This document shows positions 39,726-58,359 of a stretch of 64,000 nt of DNA, piece after piece. A model generated the notes under the pieces. The model did not search any database and was not told where the DNA came from. It saw only the letters and a program-made list of their open reading frames with translations. Numbering within the stretch: the first letter of the stretch is position 1; each line of letters starts with the position of its first letter. The stretch covers positions 8,123,885 to 8,187,884 of the forward strand of contig NC_092029.1 of NCBI RefSeq assembly GCF_042242105.1. The letters are read 5' to 3'. The position numbers and the translations under genes are program-made. This DNA is from Pempheris klunzingeri (taxonomy: Eukaryota; Chordata; Actinopteri; Acropomatiformes; Pempheridae).

Positions 39726-42700
39726 TTAGCTGTTCATTAAAAGTGCCTGAAAACCTTCAGGCATTGCTGCTGCTCTGACGTAGTAACAACATTGTCCTAC
39801 CATAGGCGGACAGATGAGACTGATGGGGTCGGAGAAACTGCTCACAATCATCTTTCCTTCCTGCGGCTGAAACTGTGAGCAGGAGACAGAGAGACCAGGA
39901 GGTCATTTGTGGCATCACAGTGGACTATTTTCACTCTTCAGTGTAATTTGTACACGTTAGAAAAAAATCCTGTATCTTGAAATATATTGATTGATATATT
40001 TTTCATGCTTGCTTTTCAAAAAATAATCATTAAAAATGCTGCGTCCTTCATTTTCCCTTCCGCTTGTGATCTCCAGCTTTTTTGAATTCAATTATTCATT
40101 ATGTTTCATCCATTTGTGAGCACTGATGCTACTTGAAAATTGTTTGCATGAGAAATTCTTCTAAATCTAATAATGCAGTGACTGTCGACCTTTAACCTCA
40201 TGTGCCATTAAAGACAAGCAGTGTGGCTCAGTGTTCACCATGTTGTTCCACAGCCCCTTGGCCAGCTCCTCATGCCCCTTTATGGTGAAGTGGAAGCAGT
40301 CGTGAGTGAAGAACGTCATATCGATCTTTCCATTCTGCCCAGAGACAAAAACATACACAAGTGTAGATTTACTGATGGAGCGTGCTGCCGATGAAACGTG
40401 ACTTCTCTCTCTTTTTCAGCCTCGTGCTAACAAAGCCAAAAGCTACAGCTGTCACCCTCGGGATAGTAATGATTCAATCATTACTGTGTAATGTTTCACA
40501 CCGATTCATCTCCTGCCATGTTGATATTGTTGTGGCCTTTGGAGAGCGGATGGATTACCGGGAGGCGTGGAGGGTCAGCGTGTTTCAGGAAGGGCTGAAG
40601 AACAACAGCAAAGTGGTCCTTGAAGAAACGATCGCTGTACAGCAGCTCCTCAAGTCTTTTCTGTGATGTGGAAGAAAAGAAGAAATTATCTACCATTTTC
40701 TTGATTTATAACAACAGCAAATTATTTACAGATAGTAGTTAACATGAAATCAACATGGAATGTTTTGGGTCCATGCACCAGTTTGCACATTAAAGGATTT
40801 GATTAAAAGATGAGTATAAAAAAGGAAGTGAGTTACACAATGGATAATAATGACTGAATGAATAATTGTTATGTATAACCATAAATTGAGATGTTTGAAC
40901 TGCACCTGGAACTCCAGATTGATCTCTATCAGCTCCCGGAGGTCAGGAGACCCTGTTACTGGCTCTATCAGGCACGAGCAGAAAGATCTAAATTGGAGGG
41001 AAAAAAGGAGCAAAGGGGGGATTTCCATGAGGATTAAAAAAAGAAGGAATGATACAGAAAATGATGCAGTATGAACTTGTTCTGACAGAAAAATCTGATG
41101 CAGAATCAATAAAAATGTTGTAAGTTGGCAAGCTGGCAAGATTCCTGCCATGAATTTCTAATAGTAAAGATAAAAAAGGACCACATGTCGAGTACATATC
41201 TGAGCTTCTACTGCAGAATTTGGCCACTTAAAAGATCCCCTTCAAAGAGGTTTAAGACATGAAAATAGTCTGCAATACATTTTGTTTTATGTGGTTAATC
41301 ACCAAGTTAAAAAATTCCTAAAATGACATTAACTCGTTCTCCTTAATTGAAAAATCAGATATGTTTTTTTAATAAAAAACAAAATTTTTTTTTTTTACAT
41401 TTTTGAAACTGGAGCATGATTGGCTAAACTAGTGCTGATTTCACAAAATCCTGCCTGTACATCTTAAAGTGAGACACTACAGGTGAAGAGGATCTAAATT
41501 GTAACCAATAGATATCACCATGAAACTTTCCCGGTTGATTATTATATTTTTTGTAAGTTTTCTAAAATGTATACTTAAATATGCATGTATGTATTTTCGA
41601 TGCAACTAAACATGTATAATTAAACACTTCCAGAACATCAATCTGGACATTGGATACATTTTATTTTGTTGACATATTTAAGCAAAAGATTTTTACAGAG
41701 TGAATTTAATCTTATTCTGTTACTCCAAAAAATACTGTCACTGCCACAAAAAAAACTATTTTCACCATGTTTTTAGGAATAAAATGTTATATAGATCAGG
41801 CTATGAATGATATATGAACAAACCCCTTCAGAATATAGATAGGAATAAAAGAAAAATAGAAAATCTGGTGAAGACACATTATTGAGGCAAAACAGCCCAA
41901 AAACTAAACCTCTCACTGACGAGCGATTGAAAACCAATGTTTCTGCCTGCGGTGCCTCACATTACACTGAGAAACTTTCCCTCTGCAGCATGAAACATTT
42001 CAACTCTGCACATAAATGATTCTGCTCTGTGCAGCTCCAACAACAAAACAAAGTGACAATAAACAACAAATTTCTTTGAGCGGACTTCATGTTAAGAAAG
42101 AGCAGCTCACCTTTGGAGCAGGCACCCCGGGGTGGGCTTCTGCACCTCCCTCAGCGTCTGCATGGGGAGGATCTGAGCGACATTGACGATCATCCGAGGA
42201 ACCTGAAGCGCAACACAGAGAAGACGTCCATGCTGTAGTGACCACCAGAGCTTCACTGAAACCTTACGACTCCAAACGTGTGTCGTCTCCTTTTCTTTCG
42301 TGTTACCTCATTCATAAGCATTTCCAAGGAGACGGTGATGTAATGAATGAAGTTATCCACTGAAAACAGAGCCTGGAAAGAACATGGAGACTCTGCAGGG
42401 ATTAATGACATATATGTCATGTTATAAAAAGCTTTTTTTCTTTTTTTTTTACTAAATTACACCCAAAAGGCAGACCTTATCTTTGCAGTAATCACAGATG
42501 TCATTCATGCCCATGAGAATGGTCAAAAGCTTCCAGTCCTCTTCAAAGTTCAGACCCTGACAGAAGAGACAACAGAGGGTTCAGACGGGTAAATTTGGTC
42601 CATAAAACAGATTCAGGGACAGCAGCTTGCTGCAGGATTTGCCAGATTCTGTCTGTTGAGCTTTAATAACCAGCTCCATGAACTCCATTATCCCTCTGTT

Positions 42701-44282
42701 GTCACATTTGAGAGAAAACAGGGCATTCCCGTACCTCGTAGCCTCTCAGTGTGTCAATCAAATGCCGCGTCTGGCCGGGGAGATTGCTGAAAAGACAGAA
42801 TAACAACGTTTTTCCAAGCGGCACTCTTGAATAAAACAGAGGATCACACATCTTTGTACAAAAATACTATTTGTCAGGAGGAGCAGCCTGAAGACCAAAC
42901 AGAGCTAAAAAGGTTAAAACATTTTTGGCTGCAAAATAAGCCAAAAACTGTTCACGTCACACTGATGAGTCCGTACAAGGTGTTGTGTCCCGTCACAGCC
43001 AGGTTGAAGCCGGTTTCACTGATATGAGCCTGCATCCCATGAATGGTCTTACCGGGAGCAGCACCGATCACGTTGGGATTGAACAGTTTGATGATGTCTA
43101 GAAAAGCACAGTTGGGAGAGAAAAGTGTAAAGACGATTTGCGTTGTGTTTTTTCCCCTTTAGCTGTCTGCTGTTTATAAGGAACGCGTGCAGAAGAAGAA
43201 GAAGTGACGTTAAGAGACAGCTGAGAAATCACTGTGATTAAAACATCTTACTTGCCAAAGTAATGACATCCTGAAATGAACCGTAGCCTCCGATGCTGCA
43301 AGACAAAGAAAAGTTAAAAAGAAAACAGTAATAGTTCCAAAATCCAAGTACTGTACTTTCAGATTTGAGGTACTTGTACTTTACTTTCTTCTCATGCTAC
43401 TTTATACTTCTCCTTCTCTACAAGTCAAAGGGAAATATTAAACATTTTACATGGATTTTCACACACAAAACATGTGAAAATGTGATCTAATGATATAATA
43501 AATAATGATATAATACATCTTCATGGAGTATCTTCACTTCTAATACTAAAAGTATATTTTCACGATTGTACTTAAGTGGCACTTTTCAATGCTTTTATTT
43601 CTAATTGAGTATTTTTACTAAACACTGACCTACTAACTGACCCATTTAACTAATTGTAAGTAGCAGTTTCAAATTAGCATTAATTGCAAATAAACACAAA
43701 CGGAAAGTCCATAAAACAGAGTGATGAACAAATATTAGATGGATATTCCATCTTTTCTCCGTAACACAAATGTCTTATTGCTGAAAACACAGATAATTAT
43801 TTATATTATACACTGTCAAACATGGTTTCGGTCACCTCCACGACACATGGCGAAATTCAATAGGAATCCCAAGGACAGTGGTGGCGTTGGCGCCTATGGC
43901 CGTCTGAAAAGGAGAGACACAACATCTGAGGAAAGTAAGGAAACATATACTGTGTGTGTTTGTGTGTTCTGCCTAGGTGATTGTACTATTTAAATTACGC
44001 CCACGACATGTCTGGTATTTTCCACTGCAAGAATCTAAAGAGGCTTTAGAGAAGAATCTAAAGAGGCTTTAGATTCTTGTAAACATGTTGTAAATGTAAA
44101 TTTCACAACTCTCAACAACAAATAGCACCTACTGTCAGTGAATCCCCCAAGGCAGCGATGACTTTGATATCTGCCGCCTTCACAAATTCAACTGGACCAA
44201 AGCGTAAAAAGAGAGATGGAGATGAAAGAGAAAACTGAATCTAAAGCTTGAACTCTCACAGATAACAGGTTGGTTTGGTGTG

Positions 44283-44321
<39 letters not shown>

Positions 44322-45340
44322 ATGTGGACAGACCTGAGGAGGGGACTGAGGCAGAGGGACTCATGTCTGGGCACTGGAACAGAGGATGTTTGAAGCTCAC
44401 CGGTCGAGTTTTCTCCGGAAACTCCTGAGAAGGAAACGAGAGAGATAAAGATGTCGCTGCCAGGTCTAAACCTTTTAAAGTCCTTTATTTTCCAACAAAC
44501 GTTAAACATGTGTCCTATGTGAGACATTTGGAGAGACACACAGGAAACCTGACTTAGTTTTTATTTTCTCATTTCTCCTCTACCTTGTTCATCCATTATG
44601 TTTTCTTTAGTCTGATACAACTATGCTTGTTCTGCACATACTCAGGATGCCTGCTGGTCCATGTGGTATAGTCAGTTGTCCCCAACCCACAGTAACCTGT
44701 CTCTTATGGGAAAAGTAGGTTACCCTTTGTTACACACTCACAAAATGTTTGTTTCTTTCATTTTGTCCAGTTCTGTGACTTTTTCACTAAATGTGCAAAT
44801 CAAGGCCTTTTAGTCAAAGTTAGTTAATAACTGACTTTCCTGTTCCTGCCATCAGAGTTGGATTTTAGTGAGTGATAAAAGCAGGTGTAAACAGTACCTT
44901 GTTGAGGGCCTCCTTGCTGTAGTGTCGTATCCCCTCCTCATACTCCCACCACCAGTCGTTGCCTTAGAGAGGAGGATTATTTCCAAAAGGTCCATTTGAA
45001 AATCATCCCATGGCCCAACATTCTTCAAATAAATGTATCAAACAAGCAGTTTTCCTTTGACAATGTCATTTACAGCACAAAACCTACGTCAGTTTTTACT
45101 TTGGTCGGAGATGTACATGTACCTCTAAATAAATAGCTTTTTGTTACCAGTTCATAACATAATAACCACAAACAACCTGTCTAAAAGAAAAAAAAAGGCC
45201 CCGTTTCAGAGGCTGTTGTAACAATAAATGCGGGCACATAGCCTCACATGTGGTCTGCCCTCCTGCTTGTTCTAGCACTTACCTTTGACAGAGCAGGACG
45301 TGAGCACACATGTTGCCACGGCGATCCAAAGCCACTCCAT
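39726..45340 (-). CDS. Phospholipase B1-like GDSL lipase, single catalytic repeat, 15 exons
   Basis: Predicted secreted or luminal phospholipase/lysophospholipase of the PLB1 branch of GDSL hydrolases. Exons in gene order: 45340-45283, 44962-44898, 44424-44334, 44191-44133, 43903-43836, 43295-43252, 43097-42977, 42786-42735, 42556-42476, 42372-42307, 42202-42111, 40987-40906, 40660-40559, 40334-40239 and 39872-39726. All junctions are GT-AG and in phase, giving 407 residues. A hydrophobic signal peptide occupies about residues 1-16 (MEWLWIAVATCVL). The catalytic blocks are GDSLT (Ser89), SIGGYG (about 114-119), GMND (Asn204) and HDCFH (Asp339, His342), so the active site looks intact. Mammalian PLB1 carries four tandem repeats and a C-terminal membrane anchor; here there is one repeat and no evident anchor. 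The end is the least certain part: exon 15 could instead donate at 39801-39800 (PPM, then GTAGGA) to an unseen exon. No symbol is given because several teleost plb1-like paralogues exist. Confidence 0.88.
44029..44078. repeat. Duplicated palindrome in PLB1-like intron 4
   Basis: A 23-base unit is repeated. The second copy (44052-44078) forms a perfect 12-base inverted repeat, AAGAATCTAAAG with loop AGG. It sits 54 bases from the donor site of exon 4 (44133). The first copy pairs over most of the same stem. Confidence 0.85.
44280..44322. repeat. (TG)n microsatellite
   Basis: GT dinucleotides with one TTTG interruption, just inside intron 3 of the PLB1-like gene, about a dozen bases from the end of exon 3. 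Confidence 0.9.
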
Positions 45341-45631
45341 AGTAGTGCGTATGTGCCAGTCAATGGGTCGCCCCTACGGACTGCACAATGTGATGCCGAG
45401 TTTTACAGCACTGTCGCTTTGTCTCGCCCACCCTCTAAAGCTGAGTGACGACCTGCAGGTCCAGTGAGAGCCGCTCTGCCGGTTCAATCACTGTCAGCAA
45501 TACGACACCTCAGAACAATAATAAGACTTCATGTTTTCTACATCAAAACATTTGTGACTTTCAAATAACCTTTGATAGTAGCATTTAAGCAGTGAATACA
45601 ACATTCAAAACCATTAAATATCCATATATCA

Positions 45632-47372
45632 TTTATTAATTTCTTTATAAACTTGTATCTGCGATGGTAAAAATGCAGTCTTCGACAATCTTGACCAGTG
45701 TTTCATTTTAGACAAATTGTGAGTTGTGTATCGATTTGTGAATGCAGGAAACAGTTTGGAATAATTTTCATATTGTCCTGCAAATATCATTTTACTGTCC
45801 TTTTTTTTTTTTTTTTCCTTATACTTCGTACACTTCATGCAGATGTATTGGCAGATAATGTCTCAATAATTCTAACAACAAGCACATATTGTGGAAATGA
45901 ACAAATGGGCTGCATGTGGCAAAATCAGAAGTTTCTAATCTTGTATTGATAAATACTGTCTGGTCTAGCCATGGCTTCATTTTTCAGACTATGGCCCATC
46001 TGAGCTGAAAAGTGTAGGCAGAGCTCAAACATGGACTTTTGGTGAGGGGGTGGAAATTCTCACAACAGCTGAGGTTGTGTAACCAAACACACACACACAC
46101 ACACAGAAAAAACTAATCCACTTCCTCTAATGTAGAAACAATCCAGAGTTTGAGGCCCTGCTATCTTTAAAGCTGCTCCAGTTTCTGCCTCGGCTAGCAC
46201 AAGGCTTAATAAACAAAAAAATCTGGCATGTGGCATGAGAGAACTATTGAACTACCATCCAAAAACCGACCACTAGAATAAAATCAAAGCCCGTTGATGG
46301 AAATGTTTCACACAGATGTACGAAACACCTTCAAAACCTGCATACATCTGTTCTTCTAACATTTTCTCTTTTAACTGAATTAAATAAAAAGCCTGTGCGC
46401 TCTGCTTTCACCATGCCTGGAGTGTGAAAGACAAGTCTGGATGAATTTTCAAACAGGATCTGCGTCAAAGATTTCAGTGACAGCTTAGTTTTGACTGACT
46501 TCAGCAGCTTCTCGTTCTTTCTCTGTCTGCCATGTTGAAAGTGTAACAAACATCAACCTGTGTGCTTAAAATCAAATTAACCATTCAGGAGAGCTTTTCT
46601 ATCAGTTTAAGTAAACCACTTAACATGTTTCTTCTTCTTACACTAATGACACAACATGGCTTTAGTACATTTTAGCACTGTAACAAACAAACAACTAATG
46701 AATGCAAAAACTCAATGAAAAAAAAAAAAAAAATCAATGCAAGTTTTGTTCACTCAAATATCTGAAAAAGGTGCCTAAAATTAAAATTTTGCAAAATGAT
46801 GAGAAAACATGCAAACCATGACTTTCTTTAGCAAATGGATCAGAGCTAGCAAATAAAATTATTTTAGTTCATATTTTTTTCTAAAAACTGCTCAAAATTC
46901 GGATTGAAGCAGTTCGGCTGAGTATAATTCTCTCAAAAAAAGGAAAGTGAGAAGAAACTAAAGCACATATCAGATTCCAACTATGTTGATTAGCCAAAAT
47001 GCCTTTGATCTGGCAACTGCAAGGCTATTTCCATGGTGAGGACACGGGTGCTTCTGGCAGTATCCTGAGTCACAGACTAGCAAGTCCAAAGTCTGTGTTA
47101 TCATCTCAACACTCTCCCTCTGTAGCATTGTTCATGAGCACCCCCACTGCCTTTCTACAGCACAGGACCAGTATATTCGAAATGGAAAAAGGTAGTTGTG
47201 AGACAGCACAGGTCAACATCTCAGTCTTCTTTTAGCATGTGGAAGGGAGCGGGCAGAGGAAGAGGAGCTCAAACTAGCAGGTATTCAGCTAGTAAGCAGC
47301 AGCTGCTCCATGGGGCGGGCTGGCAGAGCCTCTTGTCTGTCTTTTACTGCCCTCGCTCCGTCTGGCTTCCTC
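45632..47372 (-). other. sel1l: sel1l 3' UTR with candidate poly(A) signal
   Basis: About 1.7 kb follows the stop codon without coding potential. TTTATT on the plus strand at 45632-45637 gives AATAAA on the minus strand and is the likely end. That leaves under 300 bases before the start codon of the next gene, the PLB1-like lipase, so any lipase promoter must be compact. A short CA tract lies at about 46088-46106 and a poly-A run at about 46718-46732. Confidence 0.5.
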
Positions 47373-55166
<7,794 letters not shown>

Positions 55167-55639
55167 TGTTGACAAGCTAACAATCTGCTAGCTGTGGCTG
55201 CTGCTATTTCTATCACCAAACATTCAGCTACAGTTGAGTCACACTATGATACACTGCATGAATTATCACACACACACGGTCAATAAAACGGAACCGTGTT
55301 CACTCTGGATAACGACTTGTTTAATTTTAGCTGCTGTGACTGTCAACCCAGCTAACAAATTTAAACGCAAAGCTACGCTAGCAGAGTTGTAACTGGATGA
55401 ATTGACGTTTAACGTTAGCTAGCTAACAAGCTAGTGTTACATAGCCGCACAAAAGACCAAATAAACAGCCAAATATTTGCAAGAGACCCAGGTCCTCGGT
55501 CTAAAAATAGGTTGTCGAGTATCCCTTGGTACTTCAAAACATCTGAAAGACGCTAAATTTTTATCCTTTGATTCATATTAACCAGATACTACTTAGCTAC
55601 CCATGTTAAGCCCCTACTACGGATCGACACTTCCTATTC

Positions 55640-55690
55640 TCGCAATTCGACCAATCACAGCGCGCTTAGTTTGACAGTAGCCAATCAGCG
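55640..55690 (-). promoter_or_regulatory. sel1l: Candidate sel1l promoter with two CCAAT boxes
   Basis: CCAATCA occurs at 55651 and 55681 (plus-strand orientation), 30 bases apart, in the more CpG-rich stretch about 500 bases upstream of the start codon. No TATA box was found. Paired CCAAT boxes suit a housekeeping promoter. I looked for a full ERSE (CCAAT, nine bases, CCACG) and did not find one. Confidence 0.4.
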
Positions 55691-57160
55691 GGGACTAAAG
55701 ACGTGTCAGCGAATCAGGTGCGTACACAGTTATGTTTCTAGTTGATGGGTTTGTCCACGACACCAAAACACGTTATGAAGGTAACAATCATCAGGAGGCT
55801 CCTGTTTTGGACGCATTTTAGAAGCACCATGAACTTCAAGGAAATAAAATGCTCCAAAATATGGCTTGGGACGGATTTGAAGTTTGTATGAACCTGCATT
55901 GTGACAACTCAAAGGATACTTGTTGTAAAAAGTGCAATTAGAGGTTTTTTGTAATGGTGTTACCACTTGTGTTATGACTCTTTATGTGTAGTCTAGTTAT
56001 GTGGTGTCCTGGTGTTCTATTTTGCTTTTGTTTTAGGCCGACTCACCAAAGCAAAGTCCTATTAAATATGGTTAAATTAAATCTTGGATTTCTGAGCCTG
56101 ACATTACTGGTTCCATATTCAAGGCAATATAAGACCTGCATCTCAAGAGTTTTTAAAAATCCATTTCTTGTCCTTAAAGAATCATCTATGATATTGTTCT
56201 GCTGCCATGTGATCAGCAGCTTCACAATATGCTTTTAGTTTCTTATTTAAATCCAAAACACTATAAACACTTTTGTATGTTATTGCAGTCTCTGATTACT
56301 CTGATTACTGTCTAACTGGGGCCATGAATTGTCACAGAAAATCAGTTGAATGAAACGGTACCTGGTCAGGGCTGCCAGCTGTCTGATAAAGAAGGATAGG
56401 TTACTGCACATTTAACAGTGTGGCCTAAGAGTTCATGTGAAAAACAAATACACTCAGTGGCAGACAGCAGAGAGACAACCAGTCTTTGTAGCAACGGCAT
56501 GCAAAAATGACGCACATTAAAACAAACAGACAAAAAATGCAAACAATTGCATGCAAATCTTCTCATGGATGTCACCAAAGAGATTCTTCCAGTGTGCCTA
56601 CACTTTGTTAGGTCCTCTGCATATAGAAGCACTCATAGCAGCAGATGTGGTAATTAATAACTGCATGTTTATTTACAGGCTGTTTCAGTGGTCATTTCAG
56701 AGGCAGTAATGAGACAAAGACATCATTGTTTGGAAGGAAAAAAACATTCACAGTAAACAACATAATACAAGACAGGGAGTGACGCAGTTCACAGAAAATT
56801 TCTAAGAGTGACACATCATTTCTTGCCAACATCTGAAACATCTGATTATTTGACTGTGTGCAGATATGATCCTCACAAGCAGTCAAAACTGAGAGGAGTC
56901 ACACAGAATCAGATTAGACTTTTGCTGAAAGAGAAATACAGATATGTGCCAAAACCATAAAATTGGAGACGATCTATTCCTGCGTTAATACAATTCTTGG
57001 ACCATACCAACTCATATCCAGACTTAGAAGAGCACAGAGCCAATAATCAAAACAAGACAAAAGTATTAGTGTTGAGTTATTTTTTACAACTCATCATGTA
57101 CGAGTGTATCATTTAAGAAGGCAATTTACACATTCTGCAATTTAAAATTATTACCAAAGA
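55691..57160. other. Intergenic between sel1l and arhgap18, nothing else recognised
   Basis: About 1.5 kb without splice-flanked coding blocks. The short open frames on both strands overlap each other and look random. Confidence 0.5.
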
Positions 57161-57166
57161 GGCCAA

Positions 57167-57172
57167 TTTATT
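57167..57172 (-). terminator. Candidate poly(A) signal for arhgap18 or the unassigned exon
   Basis: TTTATT on the plus strand is AATAAA on the minus strand. It lies about 1.2 kb after the arhgap18 stop and about 250 bases after the stop of the unassigned exon. A second candidate is at 56668-56673. Which transcript uses either cannot be told from sequence. Confidence 0.4.
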
Positions 57173-57423
57173 GTTAAAATGAGTCTTTGGTATAAAACTT
57201 ATAAGGCAATTTGACTTGATAAATTCAATGCAAAGCTTACATACAACTATCGGTTATAAAGGTTAAAATGTGACTGTTCACATTTGCACACTGCCGAGTA
57301 GCAACTTTTGAAGATTCACACACTCAAACATCAAAGATTTAAAAATTTACAGCAATATTAAAATACCATAAAAACAGTGATGTCATCATCGCGTGTCCTA
57401 GTTAGCCGTCAGTGACGACATTT

Positions 57424-57618
57424 TCATGAAAAGTTTTTGGGGTCACCGTTGAGGTGCGCCACATAACGGGGCCCCTCCTTCACACATAGCTCACGGTACA
57501 GCAGTACTGCATCATCTCTCCTCTCTCTAAAGTCCCCATCTAGCGTTGGACCCACTGAAGTACGCCCATTCACTCCAATGTTCATGCCCTCCTGGTTACA
57601 GTAAAGTCCTTTGACATA
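57424..57618 (-). CDS. Unassigned coding-looking terminal exon
   Basis: A 64-codon open stretch with stop follows an acceptor-like CCTCAG on the minus strand (57624-57619). The peptide reads like real protein: it contains NIGVNGRTSVGPTLDGDF, then RRDDAVLLYRELCVKEG, and ends NGDPKNFS. An internal ATG at GMNIG would give a 53-residue product. An AATAAA (TTTATT on +, 57167-57172) lies about 250 bases downstream, as expected after a terminal exon. It sits about 740 bases beyond the arhgap18 stop. It does not continue the arhgap18 frame from the last intron, because phase 1 entry hits a stop after seven codons. I do not recognise the family, and I found no partner exon. It may be the last exon of another minus-strand gene, an alternative arhgap18 end entered from a phase 0 donor, or a remnant. 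Confidence 0.5.
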   Translation of the reverse strand, partial: YVKGLYCNQEGMNIGVNGRTSVGPTLDGDFRERRDDAVLLYRELCVKEGPRYVAHLNGDPKNFS

Positions 57619-57624
57619 CTGAGG

Positions 57625-58359
57625 TTCAATATTGTGACCATTTCTTTACTTTTTAGGGCTTTTGATAAAAATATAAACACATAAAAGCCAATATTCTTAA
57701 AATCAGTTATAAAGAAAGTACATATTAAATGTATTCATGTTAGCGTATATAATTAATTCATGATTTGATAAAATTTAGATATTCTATTGCCCTATATAAT
57801 TTCAGCTTATTACTGCAGACACAACAAAGTGATTAGTGGCGATAAATCACAGTACACAAGTGCAATACTTGGAGTATCACACAATATTAAGGATCACAAT
57901 TTTGCGGCTCAAGCGCTGTATCAAACAGCAGCAGTGGTCTGTCAGGACTCAGGACTGTCTCATACTTCAGGCTAATGGTACCTGAATCCCAAACATTCCA
58001 ATATGTAGCATAAAGCAGGGTGGGAAAAAATGGAAAAGTTTGCAAATCCAAGAACATAATTTTCCCCTTTTCTTGTCTGACAATCTGGTTGTTCAATTAA
58101 ATGCGGGAAAGATGCAGCCAATATCTCCACACAGATTTCACCAAGAAGGGTTTCATACATTTTGAAACTGCCATTGGAGTACTGGTAGTTTTCTGGCCGC
58201 TTTCAGAGCCGACCAGTTGTGTGAAGCCATTGCCAAGTGCCTGGTCCAGGTACGTCAAGAAGCAGCAGAGACCACAGAGAACCGGATGACGCCTCCTCTC
58301 AGTAGGACACAGTGGTGAAAATCTGGATGATCCAGCAGGGCGTGATGGTGGGAACGAGT
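57625..58359 (-). other. arhgap18: arhgap18 3' UTR
   Basis: This is sequence directly after the arhgap18 stop codon. It is open in another frame for about 140 codons (58097-58531), but that frame overlaps the end of the arhgap18 coding exon and shows no recognisable protein features. I see no further gene here. Confidence 0.5.

Noticed and set aside
55640-55712. Possible ER stress response element near sel1l
   Set aside because: CCAAT boxes are present but CCACG at the required nine-base spacing is not; the nearby GACGTG is only a partial UPRE.
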